Assembly (NCBI GenBank): GCA_964017185.1 | Contig: OZ024880.1 | Span: 38,034,329 to 38,098,328, forward strand | From: Rugalucina vietnamica | Taxonomy: Eukaryota; Mollusca; Bivalvia; Lucinida; Lucinidae | Direction of reading: 5' to 3' | Length of the DNA stretch: 64,000 bases | Shown here: piece by piece, positions 1-12,800 of the stretch | Layout: the number at the start of each line of letters is the position of its first letter | Numbering within the stretch: the stretch's first letter is position 1 | Translations under genes and position numbers: made by a program | Notes under the pieces: model-generated | The model's input: only the letters and a program-made list of their open reading frames with translations | The model's database searches: none | Told to the model about the DNA's origin: nothing

Positions 1-370
1 TTGGGTCATGCATTATGTGTTCTTACATGGGGACTGATGCTTTGAGTCATGCATTATCTGTTCTTACATGGAGACTGATGGTTTGAGTCATGCATTATGT
101 ACACATGAGAACTGATGCTTTTGAGTCATGCATTTTCCGTTCTTACATGGGGACTGATGCTTTGGGTCATGCATTATATGTTCTTGCATGGGGACTGATG
201 CTTTGAGTCATGCATTATCTGTTCTTACATGGAGAATGATGGTTTGTCATGCATTATGTACACATGAGGACTTATGCTTTGAGTCATGCATTATATGTTC
301 TTACATGGGGACTAGTGCTTTGTGTCTTGCATAAAATGTTTTTGCATTTGAGCCATGCATTAAACTCCTA
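1..370. repeat. Minisatellite, ~42-bp unit
   Basis: About eight tandem copies of a unit with GAGTCATGCATTAT and TTCTTACATGGGGACTGATG; one unit is shortened to about 37 bp. The array runs off the left edge and decays near 370. Confidence 0.85.
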
Positions 371-530
371 TGTTGCTGCATATTGGAGTCATGAATCAAA
401 TGGGAGCTGTTGGCTATATGTTTTCTTCCCACATTTACATTGATAAGTGAGACAAATGAATGTGTCTTTCCTACAGACTGCTGACCTCACTACTATTCTT
501 CTACTTGTACCTATCAGTTATTAGTAATAT

Positions 531-751
531 GAGCTGCGTTGTGAGAAAACCAGACTTTTGCCTATGCGAAAACAAAGGCACAGATCAGCTTCGCAGTAAC
601 TGCGGAGCTTTCGCTACACGGATAGTACAATTTCTCTTCTTCTTAAATCCGAAATTTCAAGCTTCTAGCCTGCTTCTGTGACTATACAGGTCTGTTTGTG
701 TCAGACCTGGTCGGAAACTCCAGAGGCCAGTTTTCTTGCGTCGCGCGGCTC
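531..751 (+). mobile_element. MITE-A copy (hairpin half lost)
   Basis: Family ends GAGCYGCGT...GAGAAAACC and GTTTTCT...CGCGGCTC. The right arm of the internal hairpin is mostly deleted (ACTGCGGAGCTTTCGC). Orientation + means the GCGAAAACAAAGG arm precedes the long AAATCCGAAATTTCAAGC half. No ORF; a non-autonomous element by size and structure. Confidence 0.8.
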
Positions 752-915
752 ATGCGTTGCTGTGAGATAATGAAACAGCTGTTGCTGTGACATTTAATTG
801 TCAGCAAGAAGCTGGAGGAATATTGATCAGCTGATGACACATCTTGACAGCTGCTGCTGCTGCTGAGATACAATGTTGCCAGAACTCTAGGGCTTGCTGT
901 TGTAAACATTCAAAT

Positions 916-1150
916 GAGCCATGACGTGAGGAAACTGGATTTTTGCCTATGCGAAAACAAAGGCGCAGATCAGCTTCGCAGTAACTGCGAAGCTGATCAG
1001 CGCCTTTGTTTTCGCTACACTGATAGTACAATTTCTCTTCTTCGGAAATCTGAAATTTCAAGCATATAGCCAGCTTCTGTAACTGCACAGACCGGTTTGT
1101 GTCAGGCCAGGTCAGAAACCCGGAAGACTTGTTTTTTCACGTCGCGGCTC
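916..1150 (+). mobile_element. MITE-A copy, full length
   Basis: Both ends and a complete hairpin with apex TTCGCAGTAACTGCGAA are present. Confidence 0.88.
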
Positions 1151-1673
1151 AGAAAGTTTGGATCTTTAATGTAAGCCATTTTCAGTGTATGATGACCCAA
1201 GGCCATAACCGATCATAACTTTTTGGCCAAGACCAAAAAGACCCAGGTGGCAATAACCCAGATTTTCCTGTAGATGGATGTAATTCTTGGTCTCATTCAC
1301 CATTGGATACTCTAACTTAGAACTCCGTTTCTAGGTTTAAACTTTTTTGACATTAAATTTTACACCAAGTGATTTGCAAATGCAAGTGAAAATGGCGCAG
1401 ACTTTGTAATATGATAATCTATTCTACATTACTGTTAAACAATGTCACTTCCGAAAACAAAACTTTCCTCATATGGGAGAAATCTTCCATACTCATAAAA
1501 TATTCAACCACATGTGCATTTAAATAAGGTGATATGTGTGGGACATTGCAGTGTAAGCACTTCTTGTATTTGTAATAAATTTTGGTCAGGTCTAAAAATT
1601 TCCCTTGTCACCAAGTAAACTTTCATGTGACGTAAAAATGGAAAAATGTGCATGGTAATATTTTAACAGGACA

Positions 1674-1740
1674 GCCTGCTTATGAACCCTACTCATTCCT
1701 GATTCCTAGTATCAGGAATGCGTAGGGTTCATAAGCAGGC
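1674..1740. repeat. Inverted repeat (hairpin)
   Basis: Arms GCCTGCTTATGAACCCTAC and GTAGGGTTCATAAGCAGGC around ATTCCTGATTCCTAGTATCA, which itself folds (ATTCCTGAT...ATCAGGAAT). Confidence 0.85.
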
Positions 1741-2329
1741 ATAATGCTAGATCAGCTGGCTAACCTGCACTCCGATACACTTCATGACCTCTCTCCTCTT
1801 CCGTGACAGCTTAGCATAGGTTGCCTTTAAACTATGGTCGAACAGATTATGGATTTCGTAAGAAGCTTATAGCTGCTTTATTTGGTGATAATTATTAGAA
1901 TTTTTGTTATGTTTTGCTAGAAAATGCATAAATCGTTTAGTAAACATCTTGTTAGCCTGCAGAATTTCAATAAATTTGCAAAAAGCAATCGATTTTCTAC
2001 TTTTTGTCTTATATTCTACAGTAGTCTCCCCTTATCTATTTATAGACGTATGCGATATTTTCAACAGAAAACACGAAGTATTTTATGAATCTGCGCCATT
2101 TTACATCTGGAATATAAATAAATTAAGTCCTATCAGTCAGAAAAGATAAAACAACATAATTTTCAATTTCTTTGGAGTCTTCGATGATTTTTCATTTTCG
2201 ACTAAGTGCTCAATAGAAGTCATTTCCGTCGGTATGGAGAGGTCTAACGGAATACCGATGGAAATATTCCGTCTAGCATAATGCTTATTAGTTTTCATAA
2301 TTCCAGGGGGGAAGTATAAATGTATTTGA

Positions 2330-3050
2330 ATATAAACTAGGTCTCAGGTGAGCGTTTATCAATGGTTCTCTTGTTAGCTCACCTGAGCCAGAAGGCCTAT
2401 GATTTTGAAACTTGGCATGAAGCATCAGGGAGAGGAGCTCTACAAAGTTTATATTAATCATGACCCTGGGATGACTGACCTATTTTATGTCAAGGTCAAC
2501 ATAGGTCGCCCTAGCATTTGAATGGGGGAAAATTGTCAAAATGTCATTTGAAGAGAAAAACTTGAAGGAAATGGGCAAATGGACTGAAGATTCATGATTA
2601 CGAAAAAAAATTGGACCCCAGGGGCTTGTCTGACCCCACCCCGGGGCAATATACATGTATATCTCCATAATATTCAAAGATCTTCTTCTCTGAAACTGTT
2701 TGGCCAATTAAAGCCAAATTGGATATGAAGCATCTATAGCAAGAAGGAACCAATGTATGCATAAACAATTCTGGTCATATGACCAAGATGGCTGCCATGT
2801 CCATATATGGTAAAAACCCTTGAAAAATCTTCTCCGGAACCGGTGGATCAATTTTAACAAATCTTGGCACGTAGCATTGTGGACTAGAGTACTACAATAT
2901 ATACATAGATTATGACCGTGTGATGACCTTGACTCATTTTATGGCAAGGTCAATATAGATTGTCCATGACCATAATAGTCAAACAAGTTTATTTGTATAT
3001 ATCCCAGGTCTCAGGTGAGCGTTTACAGGACCATTGGTCCTCTAGTTATA
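2330..3050 (-). repeat. Repeat with CAGGTGAGCGTTTA ends ('GGTCATG' family)
   Basis: Two units, each with GTCAAGGTCAACATAG, CATGACCCTGGGATGAC or its variant, and CTTCTCTGAAACTG segments. Same family as 49790-50540, 56665-57500 and 58932-61327 in the opposite orientation. Confidence 0.7.
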
Positions 3051-3495
3051 TATAAGTGGAGTATTTCACATTATCATACCTCATATAAATTTCCCATGTT
3101 AAACTCCCATAGGCCGGGGGGTGAAAATTTATACTATCAATCACCCTGCGATAATTTCGACTATTACATGCACATACAATATTCGCACATGTGCATACAA
3201 TATGCGCGTACAGTTCGTTTTTCTAAAAGGTTTTATCTCAAAGAAGGTACCTTCAAAACTCATAATTTTAATAGAAGTTTGATTAAATTAAGTAAAACAA
3301 ACATATAAAATTATTTTGGTAACAGAAAATGGGCTAAATTGACGTTAAAAATCGTGAATAGCGATCAGTTGTTGTGATGACGTTACGTTAATGCGAAATA
3401 ACGTTACGCAATGTTGCGCCAAAATTGGTATTACGCATTCAAATAAAATGACATTTTTTTCGATTTTCATCAATTTCGGTATGATAAAATAAATA

Positions 3496-3625
3496 CAACA
3501 TTGCTGAGAGGGTGATAGTAAGAATTTTCACCCTTCGAAAAAGGTTATCAACCTCGGCATCGCCTCGGTCGATAATCATTTCCTCAGGGTGAAAATTCTT
3601 ACTATCACCCTCTCAGCAATGTTGT
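3496..3625. repeat. 130-bp palindrome
   Basis: Arms ACAACATTGCTGAGAGGGTG and the complement, followed by ATAGTAAGAATTTTCACCCT pairing with its inverse; loop contains AACCTCGGCATCGCCTCGGT. A possible MITE. Confidence 0.85.
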
Positions 3626-3745
3626 ATTGATATATTACTGCACTGCTGATCAATTTTCACCTCTTGGAATTCAAGACAGTACAATCTCTCTTCTTTCTCT
3701 AAAACCCTGTCTTATAATATTCTATGTTGTACATATATTTTGCAG

Positions 3746-3886
3746 GTGTTGGCTGGGCTATGTTTATCGTGTCAGTGCTGATCTGTATCTACTACAACAT
3801 GATCATTGCCTACACATTGTATTACCTTTTTGCCTCATTTAAAGCCATGTTACCGTGGTCAGAATGTGGGGACTGGAGCTCCGCAG
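3746..3886 (+). CDS. SLC6 exon: TM3
   Basis: Acceptor tttgcag, donor GTATGT. The exon enters one base into a codon (the missing G makes Gly) and encodes [19 protein letters not shown] followed by [13 protein letters not shown] and [12 protein letters not shown]. The Tyr pair in TM3 is the part of the SLC6 substrate and gate region that is most conserved. This is the first exon of the gene visible in the window. Confidence 0.93.
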
Positions 3887-6800
3887 GTATGTACACTTAG
3901 GATAAGTAGCTCCGCACATATCTGTCTACACTCAATCAATCATCAGTCAGTGTAATGCATACCCATTGAACCCCAGTTTTATATAGCAAAACTGGGGTAT
4001 GCAGGGATATACCTTTTTTTCTCATTTACTAACTCTGCAGTCGGTTGTTGAGAAACGTTATTATTTCAAGGGACTTATTCTCATACAAAAGGCACAAAAA
4101 TGCTTTAAATTGCATGGCGTTAACGTTTCATCCGTAGCAGACCTTGACAGAATGAAAAAACATGTTACGCCTTGGTCAAAACACAACTGACCATGTCAGA
4201 ACGTAATAGGCCATAATAGAATGTGCTAATGATCGTGATAGATCGTGGATACCGTAATGTATCTTAGTGCCTCCGTGACACACTGGCTTATCACTCCCAT
4301 GGTTTGTTACGGATATCGTAATACAACGTAAGAAAGATCTTGAAAACAGAGAAATATGTGACCAAAATTCATTTGGAGCAAATGGGGCCGCCGTGGCCGC
4401 CGGGAATACAGTGTAAACGCAGCATAAAATTTTTCACCGAGAAGCCTTGGGCTTAAAATTTGGCAACAGAGAATAATTTTTTGGCTTTGAACATCTTTTA
4501 TATTAAAGACTGCCTTGATCAGAAAAAAGAACCTTTATAAATCAGAATGCATGTGAATTACTTTTACATAAAAGATGATGATTTGCATTATGCAGTTCTA
4601 GAGAGATAAATCTGCAGCTGCCTAATGACTGAAGTTGCGGAAAGAGCCATGATACACTAAAAATGGTCTTCTGGGGGTTTCCGACCAGGTCGGACACAAA
4701 CCGTCCTGTGAAGCTACAGAAGATGGCTAGAAGCTTGAAATTTTGGATTTAGGAAGAAGAGGAATTTTGCTTTCCGTGTAGCGAAAACAAAGGTGCTGAT
4801 CAGCTGTGCAGTTACTTACTGCACAGCTGATCTGCGCCTTTGTTTTCGCATAGGCAAAAATCCGGTTTTCTCATGACTGAAGTTGCAAAAAACTATCTGG
4901 AATGTTCATTCCTCAAACTTTACTGGAGTGTCTCTTAAAAGTTTGTAACATAGCCAAGGAAGTGCCTGGTAAAACTTGCATTTATCATTACCAAAACTTG
5001 CCCATGCAATTATAGAGATTTTTTTTCAAAAGCAAAAATATGAAAATTTCATTGGAAAAATTTTGATATTTTTAATATTTTTGCTCAAAACATAGATTGT
5101 GGCTACATGTTAGAACCCCCTTCACTGGTGCGGTTCTAACGAGTTCCCAAAATCTGTGTTTTGGATCAAAAATAGGCATACCCTTGTAAACCCCAGTTTA
5201 ACTATATTGAATAATTTAGAAATAAAAGAATACCAAAATAAAAGTCGAAACCTGCAGTATTGCAGACAGGTTGGCAATTGAAAAAACAATTTGTGCATTT
5301 GCTATGCTTGCATGAGCATTTTGAAGGCTTCCCAATCTCTGTTATTATAAAGTATGTCTTCTATTTATTGTTTGTTGGGTAATCAGATATACTGTTGAAA
5401 AACAGTTGAAATATGAGCCGCATCATGAGAAAACCGGATGTTTGCCTGTGCGAAAACAAAGGCGCAGATCAGCTTCGCAGTAACTGCAAAGCTGATCAGA
5501 GCTTTTGTTTTCGCTACACAGGTAGTACAATTCCTCTACTTTCTAAATCCAAAATTTCCAGTCTCCAGTCATCTTCTTTGCTTGCACAGCTCGGTTTGTT
5601 TCAGACCTGGTTGGAAACCCAGAAGACCAGTTTTCTCATGTGGCGACTCATATTATACACAATACAAGTAGTCAGTGCGATACCCTGTCATGAGCGGTGT
5701 TTTATGATCTTTATATGGCTAAGATTGGCAACCTTTGTCATTGTGCAGGTTCTTATGTTACTATGTCTTGTAATATAAGAAATGGGAGAGAAGTTGATTC
5801 ACGTTTTAGTGACATTGATAAAAAATGGGTTGAAGATGTGACAAACATATGCAAGAAAAAAAGAAGAGTCATCAATACAGCTTGAACAAATGACAAAAAG
5901 CAGTTCTGTTTGAGCTAGCACAAATGACAAACTTGCTGTTTTGTTCCAGCTTGTACAGATGACAAATTTGCTGTTTTGCTATAGTTTGCACAAATGACAA
6001 ATCTGTCATTTTATTCCAGCTTGCCTTTTTTACAGCTTGCACAAATGACAGACCTCCTGTTTTGACTTGCACAAATGACAAAGCTGTCAAATTGTTATAG
6101 CTTCCACAAATGACAAATCTGCTGTTTTGTAATAGCTTCCTAAATGACAAACTCCCATTTTGTTATAGCTTACTTAATGAGAAACTTTTTTTTTGTTCCA
6201 GCTTGCACCAATGACAAATCAGCCGTCCTGAACTGTACAGATAACAACGGGACCTGGTGTAGTGGGCAGTGTATATTTAATCTCTCGGCCACTGACGCTA
6301 TGAACTGTAGCTATCTTAAACCTATATCACCCAGTGACGACTACTTTCAGTAAGTACATGTAATGTGGCTATGATAACATGATAATGATGGCTTCCTCGC
6401 TGGGAAAAGCTAGTCATCTTGCTTTTGTTAAGTTTTGGTGATGTCTTGTGTTGTTATTTCGTTTTTGCTCGATGTATGGGTTGGGATTTTAAATTTAATT
6501 TCGTTTTTGCTCGGTGTATGGGTTGGGATTTTAAATTTAATTTTGTTTTTGCTCGGAGTATGGGTTGGGTTTTTAAATTTAATCATAACAATTCCTGATT
6601 CTTCTTTTCTTAGTTTACATGCGTTTTCGTTCATTTTGTCATACATCTACTGAGGTTGAGAAGAGGTAGAATTTAATACAACTGAATTTTGCCTTTGTTT
6701 GGCACAAGATAAATGTTTTACCTGGCACATTTAGCATACACATTTGTACAAGGTATGTCATTTACCTGTACAATGGGATATATTAAAACATTAGTACATT

Positions 6801-9800
6801 TCCATCCAAAAAAAAAGCATGATGGACAAGTGATCATTATGAAAATTTGCCCATGTACATGTAATATACAGAGATTTTTTTCAGCTGAAAAAAATAAAAA
6901 TTTCAATAGAAAGTTTTAATATTTTTGCAGAAAACATAGATTGTTGGTATGCTGAGGCAGTTCTAACGAACACCCATAATCTTTGTTTTGGCGAAAAAAA
7001 ATGTTTACCCCTGTAAACCCCAAATTTGGGTTTATGGGGTTATACATTAATTTCACAGACATGTTTTCCTGATACCAGCAAGGTTTGCGGCCCAAGACCA
7101 CTGTTTGGATGCCATCGTATTGCTTGGGTTTCTCACATTCTGATTGAAAAGAAGAAAAAAATCTCACTATTTATTGCAATAAATTTGTATGTTCTTGTGT
7201 ATTTCAGTAAAGTTGTGTTAGATATAACGAACGGTGTACATGATATGGGCAGTATAAAATGGGAGTTGGTCCTATGTTTGATCCTGGCCTGGGTTCTTGT
7301 GATTATCTGTCTCGCTAAGGGCATCAAAACTTCTGGAAAGGTAGGCACACATAAAATTGAGCCGTGACGCGAGAAAACCGGTCTTTGGGGTTTCGGAACA
7401 GGTCTGACACAAACTGGTCTGTACAGTCACAGAAGCAAGCTAGAAGCTTGAAATTTCAGGTTAAAGAAGAAGAGAAATTGTACTATTTGTGTAGAGAAAA
7501 CAAAGGCGCTGATCAGCTTCGCAGTTACTGAGAAGCTGATCTGCGCCTTTGTTTTTGCATAGGCAATAATCCCGTTTCTCACGATGCGGCTCAAATTATC
7601 GTCTGTATTTGTCGGTTAGAGTGAAAATTCTAGGTATAGCAATTGACTTCATTTATAGATAGCTACACATTTAGTTTTGCTCACTTCGGGCGCAGTAGCT
7701 CAGTGATAGCATGTCAGAATCTGGAGCGATAGGTTGCTGTTTCACAAACTTGCTGCACTTTAAGGTCAGAAAAGTGCTGGTTAAGTTAAGTATGTAGAAA
7801 TTGGTGTCATCATCTAGGCATTACTGACATATTGTCATCTAGAATATCAACTCAATAAAAACAAGTTTTCTAGTCTTCCATGAGGCCTTCTGCAACAAGT
7901 TTCTATACAATTATTTGCGAAAAGACTGATGTTCAAAAGTGTATGTAAAGGAAGGGAGGTAATCAGCAGCGTATACACAAATCAGTGGTAACAGAGTGAG
8001 CAATACTGGTCCATAAATGAGATCCTTATTAATATTTATTTTTGGGAAGTGGCTTTTAGAATGTAAATCAATTGCACAGCTTATCAGGGCCCTTATTTTT
8101 GCTTAACAGATAGTACAGTCCTTTTTAAATCTGAAATTTCAAGCTTCTTGCTTTCTTCTACAACTTGTGGTACACCCGGACCTCTTTATAACAGGGTTCG
8201 TTAAAGCATGGTTTTGGATATAACATGGACCGTTCATAGACCCCAAATGGTCTAATTTTTCTATATCAATATGTTTTACTCTCGTCATAACACAGATTGG
8301 ATAGCTAACACGGAAATTGTCTTGGACCCCAACAATACTGAATAGTCTTATAAGAAGGCTGAGGTGTATATAGTAGGCTGTACAGCTTGGTTTTTGTCTA
8401 ACATGTTTTTCTCATTATGTGGCTTATTTGTCCTTTTGAGATATGTTTCTTCTTATTATTGTATTTCTCCATCTTTTCAGGCTGTCTATTTCACAGCGTT
8501 TTTCCCGTATATTGTATTGAGTATCCTGTTAGTACGTAGTTTGACCCTGGAGGGATCGATTAACGGAATTATCTACTACTTTAACCCACAGTGGGAAAAA
8601 CTCAAAGAAGCTAAGGTAGGGAAATACCTGTGTCTGAGATTAGAAAGCTTTTTTCATGCTCATCTCAGCTGAGACTAAAATTTATCCTGCTAATAAATGT
8701 TAAAATGCCAACAAGTGTTGGCATTTTAACATTTATGAGCAGGATAAATTACTCACTTTTGTGATCTATACCTAAAATGTCAATTAATTCGGCTATTTCA
8801 ACATTTATGAGCTGTTTGAATTCTATGCTTAACTGAGTTGAGCATGAAAAAAGTCTCTATAATTTCATGGAAAATATCATACTTGGATATCGACCATTTT
8901 GTATCTACAGAAAACACTGACGTCACGTCACAATGACTAACGACGTTTGGGGATTTTAGCCAATGGCACATGAATTTCATGATTTGAGCATTGGTTTTGT
9001 TGTTTGAAGATGGATTTTGGCCTAATTGACAATGGCTTCAAACAGCTATGCGCATAGAGATCAACGCAAGAATCTGACTTTTATGTGGTTCAAGACTATT
9101 TTTACCGGTAGATTATACAGGTGATAATAGAGCCCAGTCATGAGAAAAACAATATTTTGCATATCCGAAAACAATGGCGCAGAGGCTGATCATCGCCTTT
9201 GTTTTCGCTTCACAGATAGCACAATTTCTCTACTTTCTAAATCCAACATTTCCAGCTCCTAGCCATCTTCTATGCTTGTACAGCTTGGTTTTGTGCCGGA
9301 TTTGTTCGGAATTCACATTGTTCATTTTCTCATGACACGGCTCGTTTATTTCCATGATAAATAAGAATGTTTAATAATCATGATGTAATAACGATGACGT
9401 GGGAGTCAGACATTCTTCAAAGTTACCGGGTAAAATTCCAAGAACTTTTTCTGAGGCCCTTTTCTTGGGAGCGTAAATTTTTTTATCAGTACCATTTCAA
9501 AGCTCCTAAAGTGAAGAATATTGTCCTCAGTTTCATTCAAGAAAACAAGTGAGCCTGTTGGTTTTCCGAACAGGTCAGACACAAACCAGCCTGTACAGTA
9601 ACAGAAGCAGGCTGGGAGCTTGAGATTTTAGATTTAAGTAGAGAGACAGTACTATCTATGTTGCGAAAACAAAGACGCTGATCAGCTTTGCAGTTACTGC
9701 ACAGCTGATCTGCGTCTTTGTTTTCGCATATGCAGATATGTAAAGGCTCAAGTATGAACTAGTTGTTAATTCCTTGAACTATAATGTTATTTAGTCTAGA

Positions 9801-12800
9801 CTTACATGCAAATGTGGCATTGTTTCTAGGGAGGCAATTTTGTGCAGATTGTCAGGATGAAAACAGACATCTATGAAATTTTGATCACAGAAATCAGTTG
9901 AACTTATCTGAATTAACTCATTTAAGCCTGGCGTCCTATTTGTGGGACACGGGCAAACAGTATAGCCCCAGATGTGACGCCGCATGACGTGGCTTCCCAT
10001 CTGGGGCTATTGAATTTGCTTCAAGAAATGTTTTCGCAAAATGGTATAAAAATTCAAAATCACTGCTCATGCCCCTTATAATGACAGTGGACTCATCACT
10101 CAAATGATGATGAGAAAATCCATTTGTCAAAAATGGACAAAAAATGCTTTGTCATTGTGAACCAAGAATTCCCAAATATAACTCATACTACAACTTTCTT
10201 GCCCCTGACTTGAATGCAACGTGAATTACATGACATTAACATGCAACAAACATGCATTCTTGGCATGCCACTATAGATATCATTGGCTTGCAGTGAAGCT
10301 TACAAAATCTATGTAACTTATAGTAGCTGTTTCACATTGGTTATCGGAAACAACCAATGTGACAACTTATAGTAGCTGTTTCCCATTGGTTATCGGAGAC
10401 AACCGATGTGAGAACAACCATTGCAGATGAAATCGATATATGAGGCTGTAAGATGCAAATACATGTACCTGTTTAACTCATATAAGCCTGGCATCCTTTT
10501 TATGGTACATAGGCAAATAGTATAGCCCAGATGTGATGCCGCAGAATCACTCCTGATGTCCCTAAGAATGAAAGTGGACTCACCCAAATGATAACGATGG
10601 GAAAATCCATTCGTCAAAAATGGGTTAAGAATAACTTGCCATGAATCAGACAGGAGTTTACTCCCTTTTGTCACTTCCCAGCGGGCACATGACGTCAAAA
10701 TGACGTCATATCGACGTCGATGCGATGTCATTACGTCGCATCGATGTCGATATGACGTCATTCTGACGTCATGTGCCCGCTGGGTTATTGATTTCATCTG
10801 CTTCAGTTGTTCTCAGTCATATTGGTGGTATGGTTGATAAAAGCAAAATTATTGTTTTCTGATGCTACACCTTGCGGCATGATGAACCACTAGCCTGGAT
10901 AAACTGAGACAAGATACCTGTGAAAACTCATCAAGGATAATAAGTGATTATATCTAATGTCAAACATTACCCTATAACACAAGTCCTGTCATATAAAAAT
11001 GCTATAACTAAGCAAGGTTGCAGTTCACTTTGTGCACTATTTGAGCCACGTCAAGAGAAAAACAGAATTTTTACCAGTGCGAAATTAATGGCGCAGATAA
11101 CTGCACAGCTGATTAGCATCTTTGTTTTCGCTGCACATATAGTACAGTTCATATTCTTCTTAAATCATAAAGTTCAAGCTTCTAGCCTGCTTCTTCGACT
11201 GTACAGGCCGGTTTGTGTCAGACCTGGTCGGAAACACAAATTGTTGGTTTTCTGAAGCGAAGGCTCAAATGCTATAAGCAAGCTGCAGTTCACTTTTGTG
11301 CACTGTTTTATGTTTGCTTCTTTGATAGTAAAAGCTTCTCCAGATTCTGTCTGGATTTTCAGTCTGTTTTTAGCCAGTTTTTGTGGCCACGTAGGCAGTT
11401 GTTTTGAAACACAGAATACTGGTTGTTTCATAACAGGGCCCAATAAGTCTGCCTACCTGGCAAGATAAGAAACAATTGGCTGGAGCTGAGAAAACTGTTC
11501 GAATTTTCATGCAAAAATGAACTACCTGGTCTGTGTTACGGGGTCTTATAGTACATAATTTTCATTGTCATTCATTGTCATGTTGGACACATGCTTTGGA
11601 ACAGTTCTTGAAACTTCCTGACTTGTAAAGCAGATTAAATCGCTCACTCAACAAATTATTTTCTTTTCTCTTACCTTGCTAAACCACAAAAGTAGATCAA
11701 TTTTGTCACAAATATTTTTTGTGATTTATTAACTCTTTGCTATTTCTCTTTTTTTAGCTGAGCTGAGCACTCATACTTCTGATGTGATGCATCATCAAAT
11801 GCAATGCGTCATGAGAAAACCGGGACTTTTGCCAATGAGAAAACGAAAGCGCAGATCAGCTGTGCAGTATCTGCACAGCTGATCAGGGCCTTTGTTTTCG
11901 CTTCTTAGATAAAACAATCTTTCTGCTTACTAATTTCAAAATTTCAAGCTGCTAGGCTTTGTCTGTGAGTGTACAGGCTGGTTCGCTTCATGTGTGATCG
12001 GAACCTCAGTTTTCTAGTGACTTGTATCATCAAGTTGTGTCAGGCATTGTTTCCTGTCAGGCACTTTATATTCTTTTACCCTGCAATAGTGCATGAATTA
12101 TCAAAGCGGGCAAATTTTGCAATGGGCTTTTGAACACTCGTTAGAGCTTTGTTATTCAGCACCTTGTTAGGCAACAAGGCTTGATGTTCATCCAATTTAC
12201 CTTGGCAGTGGCTGCCTTTGAGTCCATCTGGAAGTTTTTGATATTGACACCATATGAGTTGCGACGCGAGAAAACTGGTCTTCGGGGTTTCCAACCAGGT
12301 CTGACACAAACTGGTCTTTACAGTCACAGAAGAAAGCTAGAATCTTGACATTTTGGGTTTAAGTAGTAGAGGAATTGTACTATCCGAGTGGTGAAAACAA
12401 AGGTGCTGATCAGCTGTGCAGTTACTGCACAGCTGATCTGTGTCTTTGTTTTTGCATAGGCAAAAATCTGTTTTTCTCATGACACGGCTCATAACACTTA
12501 ACACAGAAGTTACACGACATCCTTTACAACCATTGTTGAATAGAAACACATCACCACAGACATTCGGGGTTAGTCTAGACAGAAAATTCAGGCCAAAACT
12601 CAAATACAGTTCGAAAACATGCCCATGCAATATACAGATTTTTTTCTGTTGTAAAACATGAAAATTTCATCGGAAAAAAAAATGGATTTTTTTCTTATTT
12701 TTGCTCAAATATAGATTGTGGGTACACGTTAAAGGCGGTTCTGATCGGTTCTAACGAGTACCCACAATCTATGTTTTGGAGCAAAAATCAGAAAAATAGG

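Larger units (their letters stand above)
1151..3745. other. Upstream intron of SLC6 with hairpins and a long repeat
   Basis: No exon encoding TM1-TM2 could be found here in either strand. Contents: a hairpin at 1674-1740 (arms GCCTGCTTATGAACCCTAC), repeat sequence at 2330-3050, and a 130-bp palindrome at 3496-3625. The remainder is AT-rich and featureless. Confidence 0.6.

Noticed and set aside
916..1150. CRISPR-like array from the many GAAAACAAAGGCGC repeats
   Set aside because: Repeats are full MITE copies scattered over 64 kb with irregular spacing in a eukaryotic genome.
1..3745. SLC6 exons for TM1-TM2
   Set aside because: Searched for the NVWRFPY and NGGGAF type motifs on the + strand; none found, so these exons must lie left of the window.
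5413..5778. 121-codon + frame starting in a repeat ([16 protein letters not shown]...)
   Set aside because: The frame is a translation of MITE-A; the same peptide appears wherever the repeat lies in that frame (460-681, 32220-32489, 52503-52742).
10390..10797. 135-codon minus frame with [11 protein letters not shown]
   Set aside because: It translates the 108-bp palindrome and a MITE-D copy; no protein similarity recognised.
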